This document shows positions 58,924-64,000 of a stretch of DNA of 64,000 bases, one piece after another. The stretch's first letter is position 1. Every line of letters starts with the position of its first letter. This DNA is from Lysinibacillus sp. FSL K6-0232. GTDB taxonomy: Bacteria; Bacillota; Bacilli; Bacillales_A; Planococcaceae. Below the pieces are notes generated by a model that searched no databases, was not told the origin of the DNA, and worked only from the letters and a program-made list of their open reading frames with translations. The position numbers were made by a program, and so were the translations under genes. The DNA lies in assembly GCF_038008325.1 (NCBI RefSeq), contig NZ_JBBOYW010000001.1, forward strand, positions 548,001 through 612,000, given 5' to 3'.

Positions 58924-58965
58924 TTATACACAATTTTTTCTAAGTTATAAACAATATGTGGATAA
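58924..58965. promoter_or_regulatory. DnaA-box cluster upstream of ywlC
   Basis: TTATACACA (58924-58932, one mismatch), TTATAAACA (58945-58953, two mismatches) and TGTGGATAA (58957-58965, perfect on the minus strand). In B. subtilis a DnaA-binding cluster is known near ywlC, as I recall. Confidence 0.7.
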
Positions 58966-58999
58966 TTCAGTAAAAACGAATAATTGAAGGAAGGTTTTA

Positions 59000-60037
59000 A
59001 TGATGAAAACCGTTTGTAAAGTTGTGGATAGTAATGTGAATAGTCAGACTAATTATACACAAGCTGTGGATATCTTACATGCAGGAGAAGTAGTGGCATT
59101 TCCTACAGAAACGGTTTATGGTTTAGGAGCTATTGCTACAAATGATTCAGCAGTGAAAAAAATATTCGAAGCGAAGGGGCGTCCTTCAGATAATCCTTTA
59201 ATTGTCCATATTGGTACAAAAGAAGAGGTGACGCTTTATGTAACTCATATTTCTGAAGTAGCGAAGCAATGTATGGAGTTATTTTGGCCAGGTCCGTTAA
59301 CACTGATTATGCCTGTAAAACCGAATGTACTGGCTCGAAGTGTAACAGCTGGCTTATCAACAGTCGGGATACGGATGCCCAATCATCCTGTTGCACTAGC
59401 ATTATTACAGCAGCTTCAACAACCACTTGCTGCGCCAAGTGCTAATCGTAGCGGTAAGCCAAGCCCCACTGAAGCGGTTCATGTAAAAGATGATTTGGAT
59501 GGATACATACCTTATATTTTAGATGGAGGCTCTACTGGAATCGGGCTTGAGTCCACAGTATTGGATGTAACACAGGAGCCTCCAGTTATTTTACGTCCAG
59601 GCGGCATTACAAAAGAAATGTTGGAGGCTAACATAGGTCCTGTTATACAGCCAACTAAATTAGAGCAAAAGCTTGAGGAAACACCAAAGGCTCCAGGCAT
59701 GAAATATACACATTATGCACCAAATGCTCCTGTCCTGTTAATTGACTGTGATAAAAATGTGGTGAGTAATGCTGTTCAGCACTTGCAGCGTGAGGGACAT
59801 ATCGTTGCATTACTTGCCCCTGCTAGCTTTCACACGGTCAATGTGGATTTTTACTTTTCGGTAGGGGAAGCAGGAAGTCAAGAAGAAATGGGTGCTACAT
59901 TATACAATGCACTACGAGCATGTGATAAAACAACTGCGACCATTATATTAGCCACAGCAACTTCAACTGAAGGCGTAGGGGCAGCTATTATGAATAGGCT
60001 CGATAAAGCTGCTGGCGGGAAATGGTATTCACACTAA
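59000..60037 (+). CDS. ywlC: L-threonylcarbamoyladenylate synthase, Sua5/YwlC type
   Basis: A 345-residue enzyme that makes threonylcarbamoyl-AMP for the t6A37 tRNA modification. The YrdC domain (about 15-200) has FPTETVYGLGA, KGRPSDNPLIVHI and PSANRSGKPSPT. A C-terminal Sua5 domain (about 235-345) follows a linker with GMKYTHYAP. The length fits the long Sua5 form. The start ATGATG has AAGGAAGG upstream. Confidence 0.95.
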   Translation: MMKTVCKVVDSNVNSQTNYTQAVDILHAGEVVAFPTETVYGLGAIATNDSAVKKIFEAKGRPSDNPLIVHIGTKEEVTLYVTHISEVAKQCMELFWPGPLTLIMPVKPNVLARSVTAGLSTVGIRMPNHPVALALLQQLQQPLAAPSANRSGKPSPTEAVHVKDDLDGYIPYILDGGSTGIGLESTVLDVTQEPPVILRPGGITKEMLEANIGPVIQPTKLEQKLEETPKAPGMKYTHYAPNAPVLLIDCDKNVVSNAVQHLQREGHIVALLAPASFHTVNVDFYFSVGEAGSQEEMGATLYNALRACDKTTATIILATATSTEGVGAAIMNRLDKAAGGKWYSH

Positions 60038-60052
60038 TTGTCAAAGCTGATA

Positions 60053-60091
60053 CGGCAAAAGATGTATGGAAACATCTTTTGTCGTTTTTTG
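60053..60091 (+). terminator. Terminator after ywlC
   Basis: CGGCAAAAGATGT pairs with ACATCTTTTGTCG (one wobble), loop ATGGA, then six T. Confidence 0.93.
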
Positions 60092-60224
60092 TTGAGATGA
60101 AAGAATAGAAGGCGCTTGAGTTAATTTTATAATTCTAATTTCTTTCGTATCAAGGGTTCTGCAACAATAAAAAAGCGAGCATCTTCCCAAATTCAATATA
60201 ATGGTAGCGACCAAACTAAATCGT

Positions 60225-60850
60225 ACTGAATGAGGTGATGCCCTATGACGATTGTAAAGAAAATGAACTTATTTGACATTCGAAAATTATTAGAAATAGG
60301 AAGTTCCTGTCATTTTGATGCCATTTTTCTACTTTCGACGTACAGTCAATTTTTTAGCTATTTTCAAAAAAGACGTTACGCGGTGCGCCACGTGAATTAA
60401 ATTACGGTACGATAATCTAGTTGCTCTTGACTTGTATTATCGAACGCATTCCAATCAGTCAGGATTTCTGTATTTCGCAATTGAAATGTGAGTCATATCG
60501 CAATCGAAATTTTAGAACATTCTGGTGGGCAAGATTATCGATATAGCAAGTTTATGGGTAGGCTTTACATGGAGCCCCAGCGGGTATAATTCGCGCTTAA
60601 AACGCATAGCCACAAGGATTTAACACCTAAACAAGGGTAACATGCTGCCACTCCAAATAAAGCCGAGGCGTGCATCTGAAAAAGTCACATAGGTTTAAGT
60701 AGCTCACTATTGGGTTGCGATATACAGATTTCGTTACACGTTTGGTCAACGATTCGTGCTTTTGGAAAATATGATTTATGAAATTGATTCACTTATGATA
60801 ATAATGTATTTCCAAGCATAAAATGATAAAATATTAGGGAGCGAAGGAGT
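60225..60850 (+). pseudogene. Decayed transposase remnant, IS1182-like
   Basis: A GAGGTGAT site precedes ATG 60245, which opens MTIVKKMNLFDIRKLLEIGS...HFDAIF, as in IS1182-type transposases. Shifted frames then give LFSKKTLRGAPRELNYG and, near 60430, IIERIPISQDF; near 60735 comes VTRLVND. Frameshifts and stops are frequent and much of the gene is lost. Beyond these pieces I see nothing in the 60092-60856 gap. Confidence 0.6.
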
Positions 60851-60856
60851 GCGTTC

Positions 60857-61354
60857 TTGCAGGGAATTCTTGCAGGCATATTAACGTCTGTTGATGTAAT
60901 CGGTCTATATGTTTTGCTGCCAAATGTTAAATATCGCTTATTGTTAGCACTTTGGACGGCTGCATTGCATATGCTGTTCCCGCTATTAGGGTTTGAATTA
61001 GGGAACTATTTAGTTCGTTTCCTATTAGAATGGGGACAATGGATTTCGAGTATTTTATTATTTTGTATTGGGATGCATTTACTATTATTTTCTCATAGGG
61101 ATGAAAAAGTAACAATTTCACCAATACTTTTAGCTGTGACTGCAAGCCTAGATACCTTTTCAGTAAGTGTTTCTTTTGGTATGCTAAACTTAGAAAAAAC
61201 AATTTTTATTATTAGTGCAGGTATAAGTGCTCTTATTTGTGCTTATGGGTCATTAGTAATAGCTCGAAGAAGCCAAGTCTTTTTTGGCAATAAAATTCAA
61301 ATAATGGCTGGTATTGTCTTTATTATTATGAGCATTCTAGCTATACAACAATAG
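60857..61354 (+). CDS. mntP: MntP-like manganese efflux membrane protein (YwlD)
   Basis: A 165-residue protein with about six hydrophobic segments. The second-half motif TASLDTFSVSVSFG keeps the Asp-x-Phe-x-Val-Ser signature of MntP. The matching first-half motif reads LTSVDVIGLYVLL and has kept Asp but lost Phe-x-Val-Ser, so the protein is divergent. The TTG start has AAGGAG 8 bases upstream. Position before ywlE matches B. subtilis mntP (ywlD). Manganese export is likely but less sure than for standard MntP. Confidence 0.75.
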   Translation: MQGILAGILTSVDVIGLYVLLPNVKYRLLLALWTAALHMLFPLLGFELGNYLVRFLLEWGQWISSILLFCIGMHLLLFSHRDEKVTISPILLAVTASLDTFSVSVSFGMLNLEKTIFIISAGISALICAYGSLVIARRSQVFFGNKIQIMAGIVFIIMSILAIQQ

Positions 61355-61378
61355 ATTAGACAGTGGAGAGTGATAAGT

Positions 61379-61819
61379 GTGAAAATATTATTTGTTTGTA
61401 CAGGCAATACTTGTCGCAGTCCAATGGCGGAAGTTATTTTAAAACATAAACAGGTGGACAATATCGAAGTGCGCTCAGCAGGTATTTATGCTATGCCAAA
61501 TGCACAAATGTCAGCATATGCACAGCAGGTATTAGAGGAAGCGCAAATGTCACATCAACATTTGGCAACTCAATTATCAAATGACGAAATAGAATGGGCA
61601 GACTTAATCTTAACAATGACGACCACCCATAAAGACACTATTATTTCTAGTTATCCACAAATAGAACATAAAGTATTTACATTAAAAGAATATACAAGTG
61701 AAGGTAGCCTAGAAAATGTAGTAGACCCTTATGGAGGCAGCAAAGTAATATACGAAGCAACATTTGAAGAACTAAAGGCACTGATTGATCGATTAATACA
61801 AAAACTAGAAAAGAATTGA
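61379..61819 (+). CDS. ywlE: Protein-arginine phosphatase (YwlE)
   Basis: A 146-residue low-molecular-weight phosphatase. The P-loop CTGNTCRS (Cys7, Arg13) has Thr at position 11, the residue that favours phosphoarginine over phosphotyrosine. The general acid Asp is in VVDPYGGS. In B. subtilis YwlE reverses McsB arginine phosphorylation. I choose GTG 61379; GTG 61370 would add three residues but sits too near GGAG. Confidence 0.92.
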   Translation: MKILFVCTGNTCRSPMAEVILKHKQVDNIEVRSAGIYAMPNAQMSAYAQQVLEEAQMSHQHLATQLSNDEIEWADLILTMTTTHKDTIISSYPQIEHKVFTLKEYTSEGSLENVVDPYGGSKVIYEATFEELKALIDRLIQKLEKN

Positions 61820-61827
61820 GGGGCACT

Positions 61828-63111
61828 ATGAAAAAACAATTTGGTTTACGTCTTAAATTGGTGTTGTTTGTTAGCGTTCTTGCGTTAATTACCTACAGTA
61901 TTAGCTTTATCTACATTGAATTTATACACCCTACTTTCTTCCCTGATACAAATCGAAAATTATTTGAAGTTATTACCTATGTGCTAGGTATAATCTGGTC
62001 GGGTATATTAGCTGCTATTTTTAGTATTATTTTAGTGAAACCTTTACAGCGACTTGAACATTCTGCAACTCTTGTAGCTGAAGGGAAAATTGGGCAGGAT
62101 GTACAAATGCCAAAAACAAATGATGAGATTCGTTCTGTTGCAGAAGCATTCCAACAAATGGTACTCAACTTACGTCAAATGGTAGAAAGCATCGACCATA
62201 ATTTCCAACAAACAAATCAATCCATTATTCAGCTTTCAGATGAAGCAGAGGTTGCAACCAAAAAGGCTGAGGGTATTGTGTCAACAGTCAAGCATATTTC
62301 TACAGGAGCAGAAGCATCGGCAACAGCTGTCCAAGATACTGCTGAAGCGATGGAAGATGTACGAGCTCTAGCAACAGAAGTAAATAGTAGAGCAGAGGCT
62401 TCAGCATCGCAATCGAAAGAGATTTTACATAATTTATCAACAACAACAAAAGCGATTGAAACATTAGTGAACAGTATTCAGCAAATTGCTGCTGGCAATA
62501 ATGAGGCATTGAAAAGCATTCATGCACTAGAGGAAAATGCAGGTCAGGTAGAACGTATTATTGGCTTAGTTGGTGATATTGCTGCACAAACGAATTTATT
62601 AGCATTAAATGCGTCCATAGAAGCAGCCCGTGCAGGAGAGCATGGCAAAGGCTTTGCGGTAGTAGCAGAGGAGGTTCGTGGTCTGGCTGATGAGAGTGCC
62701 AAGGCTGTCCAAGGTATTACAGCACTTATCCAATCTATGCAGCAAAATGTTGAAGTGGTGGTCAAACAAATGAATCAGCAGGTTGCATTTGCCACACAGG
62801 AGGCAGCGCGTGTGTCGGAAACAACAACAGCAGTCGAAGGTATGTCATCCAATGTACATGAAATGGCAACAGCGATTGTTGAAATTTCTTCTTTAATTGA
62901 ACAGCAAATGCAAAATATTGAAACAACAGCTCGACAATCTCAAGAAGTTGCAGCAATTGCTGAGGAAACATCAGCAGGAGCACAGGAGGTTCGCAGTGCA
63001 GCAGAAGAGCAAGCATACGCAATCGAGCAAGTAGAGCACCTTACTCAAAGCTTAAAAGCACAATCAGAAGCATTGCACAAAATGATTCAGCAATTTGATA
63101 GACAAGCATAA
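61828..63111 (+). CDS. Methyl-accepting chemotaxis protein without an extracellular sensor domain
   Basis: A 427-residue chemoreceptor. Two membrane segments (about 9-30 and 48-70) are separated by only some 18 residues, so there is no periplasmic-type ligand domain. A HAMP segment (about 70-125) and a long coiled-coil signalling domain follow, with the hairpin tip [20 protein letters not shown]. It may sense membrane state or a cytoplasmic cue. The ATG at 61828 has GAGGGGC upstream. It sits between ywlE and rpiB, where B. subtilis has no such gene. Confidence 0.92.
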   Translation: MKKQFGLRLKLVLFVSVLALITYSISFIYIEFIHPTFFPDTNRKLFEVITYVLGIIWSGILAAIFSIILVKPLQRLEHSATLVAEGKIGQDVQMPKTNDEIRSVAEAFQQMVLNLRQMVESIDHNFQQTNQSIIQLSDEAEVATKKAEGIVSTVKHISTGAEASATAVQDTAEAMEDVRALATEVNSRAEASASQSKEILHNLSTTTKAIETLVNSIQQIAAGNNEALKSIHALEENAGQVERIIGLVGDIAAQTNLLALNASIEAARAGEHGKGFAVVAEEVRGLADESAKAVQGITALIQSMQQNVEVVVKQMNQQVAFATQEAARVSETTTAVEGMSSNVHEMATAIVEISSLIEQQMQNIETTARQSQEVAAIAEETSAGAQEVRSAAEEQAYAIEQVEHLTQSLKAQSEALHKMIQQFDRQA

Positions 63112-63118
63112 TTCCCAC

Positions 63119-63169
63119 AGGCTATATATAAATGTGATAATCAATCATATTTTATATATAGCCTTTTTA
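63119..63169 (+). terminator. Terminator after the chemoreceptor gene
   Basis: Stem AGGCTATATATAAA (63119-63132) with TTTATATATAGCCT (63151-63164), plus inner pairing and a T run. Confidence 0.93.
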
Positions 63170-63197
63170 TCTTTGTTCAGCAAATTCTTTTTGGATC

Positions 63198-63269
63198 GAA
63201 AGCGAAGTGTCAGATGCTTTATGTACCGAAAGCATTCGCAACAGGTACAATTACGCTGGGGCGTAATTG
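63198..63269. repeat. Interspersed two-hairpin repeat, copy C
   Basis: The most complete copy. GAAAGCGAAGTG, then a hairpin ATGCTTT/AAAGCAT (63214-63234), then GCAACAGGTA, then a hairpin CAATTACGC/GCGTAATTG (63248-63269). It is reverse-oriented to copy A. Confidence 0.88.
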
Positions 63270-63342
63270 CTGACAAACGATTGTCCACTGTAGTGAAAAA
63301 ATAAAAAAACTACAGAAGATAGAATATTACAACAAAAGACCA

Positions 63343-63382
63343 TTATCCGAATTTATACACAAAAATATACACATTATCCACA
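63343..63382. promoter_or_regulatory. DnaA-box cluster upstream of rpiB
   Basis: TTATACACA (63353-63361), ATATACACA (63365-63373) and a perfect TTATCCACA (63374-63382), all on one strand, the last two directly adjacent. TTATCCGAA at 63343 is a weaker fourth. Confidence 0.75.
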
Positions 63383-63536
63383 GAAAAAGACTTTAAAAAT
63401 GAATGATAATTTGTTAACATACAATTAATGTTCGTCTTTTAGGGGAAATCAGCATAAAAATACAAGAAAAATCATGTTATTCTTTAGAAAGAAGTGGTAC
63501 ACTAAGGGTGACTATAATTCGAAAAGAGGGAACCCA

Positions 63537-63974
63537 GTGAGAATAGCAATTTCTTCTGATCACGGAGGCAATAACTTACGTCGTGAGATTATGCAGCTAT
63601 TAGATGAGCTTCATATTAGCTACGAAGATTTTGGTCCACAATCTGCGGATTCAGTAGACTATCCTGATTATGCAAAGCCTGTTTCTGAGGGTGTTGCGAA
63701 TGGAAAATTTGATAAAGGTATTTTAATTTGTGGCACAGGAATTGGTATGTCCATTGCTGCTAACAAAGTAAAGGGTATTCGTTGTGCATTAGTGCATGAT
63801 GTATTTAGTGCAAAGGCAACACGTTGCCATAATGATTCAAATGTTTTAGCGATGGGTGAGCGTGTTATCGGTCCAGGCCTTGCGCGTGAAATTGTCCAAG
63901 CATGGTTAGCAACAGAATTTGAAGGTGGTCGTCATACACGCCGCATTGAGAAAATTACTGAACTAGAGCAATAA
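63537..63974 (+). CDS. rpiB: Ribose-5-phosphate isomerase B family protein (YwlF)
   Basis: A 145-residue RpiB/LacAB-fold isomerase interconverting ribose 5-phosphate and ribulose 5-phosphate. MRIAISSDHGG, the Cys in ILICGTGIGMSIAANK and the HNDSNVLAMGER motif are intact. The GTG start at 63537 has AGAGGG upstream; the frame is open for 21 more codons without support. A GAAGGAG ribosome site at about 63983-63989 shows that another gene begins just past the window, probably ywlG. Confidence 0.93.
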   Translation: MRIAISSDHGGNNLRREIMQLLDELHISYEDFGPQSADSVDYPDYAKPVSEGVANGKFDKGILICGTGIGMSIAANKVKGIRCALVHDVFSAKATRCHNDSNVLAMGERVIGPGLAREIVQAWLATEFEGGRHTRRIEKITELEQ

Positions 63975-64000
63975 ATGAATAGATGAAGGAGCTGAGATAA

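Noticed and set aside
60400..60850. A novel gene in the 0.8-kb gap before mntP
   Set aside because: All frames are closed and the recognisable peptide pieces are transposase-like fragments in shifting frames.
1..64000. CRISPR arrays, tRNA or rRNA genes, prophage genes
   Set aside because: No regularly spaced repeat array, no tRNA-like cloverleaf or CCA-end pattern noticed, no phage structural genes seen.

Overview
The window is chromosomal DNA of an AT-rich, endospore-forming member of the Bacillaceae/Caryophanaceae group, most like Lysinibacillus. Evidence: sporulation genes (rsfA start, spo0F, spoIIR), Bacillus-type gene order, AGGAGG ribosome sites, TTG/GTG starts, 7-1-7 Fur boxes and TTATCCACA DnaA boxes. 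Much of the backbone follows the B. subtilis ywf-ywl segment: rsfA-ywfO; ywhB-ywhD-pbp-speB; ywiB-argS; fadF/acyl-CoA dehydrogenase-rpoE-pyrG-ywjG-spo0F-fbaA-tal-murA-glpX-rho-rpmE-tdk-prfA-prmC-spoIIR-ywlC-mntP-ywlE-rpiB. Lineage-specific blocks interrupt this backbone. No rRNA, tRNA or CRISPR array was seen. This was read by eye; no alignment or folding was run.

Layout. 1-2.1 kb: start of rsfA, a DUF1450 protein and the HD-domain protein YwfO. 2.1-8.4 kb: a surface block with a 1760-residue LPQTD-anchored adhesin convergent with a class A sortase. 8.4-12.9 kb: tautomerase, YwhD, class A penicillin-binding protein and agmatinase; the usual speE is absent. 12.97-14.16 kb: a dead IS3/IS150-type element. 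14.5-21 kb: a Fur-boxed five-gene NikABCDE-type importer followed by a MATE exporter. 21-23.2 kb: ywiB-argS. 23.3-27 kb: a MerR regulator with its own operator, an acyl-CoA synthetase and an AidB-like acyl-CoA dehydrogenase. 27.2-31.2 kb: cobamide uptake and salvage (btuF, btuC, a btuD-cbiZ fusion, a PduO-type adenosyltransferase). 31.3-42.2 kb: a fatty-acid/branched-acid catabolic block (fadF, thiolase, 3-hydroxyacyl-CoA dehydrogenase, two acyl-CoA dehydrogenases, TetR regulator) ending in the B12-dependent fused mutase IcmF.

42.3-52.4 kb: a small membrane protein, rpoE, pyrG with a reiterative-transcription attenuator, spo0F, central carbon genes, murA, glpX and rho. 52.4-55.1 kb: a decaying iron-linked insertion between rho and rpmE, with a Fur-boxed AraC pseudogene, an intact ABC exporter and a truncated siderophore-type ATPase. 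55.1-64 kb: rpmE, tdk, prfA, prmC, spoIIR, ywlC, mntP, ywlE, a chemoreceptor and rpiB. Two clusters of DnaA boxes lie upstream of ywlC and of rpiB. A decayed IS1182-like fragment fills the gap before mntP.

How the genes fit together: the B12 salvage operon supplies the cofactor for IcmF, which sits next to the acyl-CoA oxidation genes. A shared operator motif appears upstream of fadF and of the thiolase gene, and the TetR gene of the block is the natural candidate to bind it. Two perfect or near-perfect Fur boxes mark metal-uptake loci, one intact and one decaying. A family of short two-hairpin repeats (copies at 50745, 55101 and 63198) lies in gaps, one copy exactly at the break of a truncated gene. 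The items most worth a second look are the Fur-controlled Nik+MATE operon, the five cysteine-bracketed modules of the adhesin, the repeat family, the pyrG attenuator and the DnaA-box clusters.
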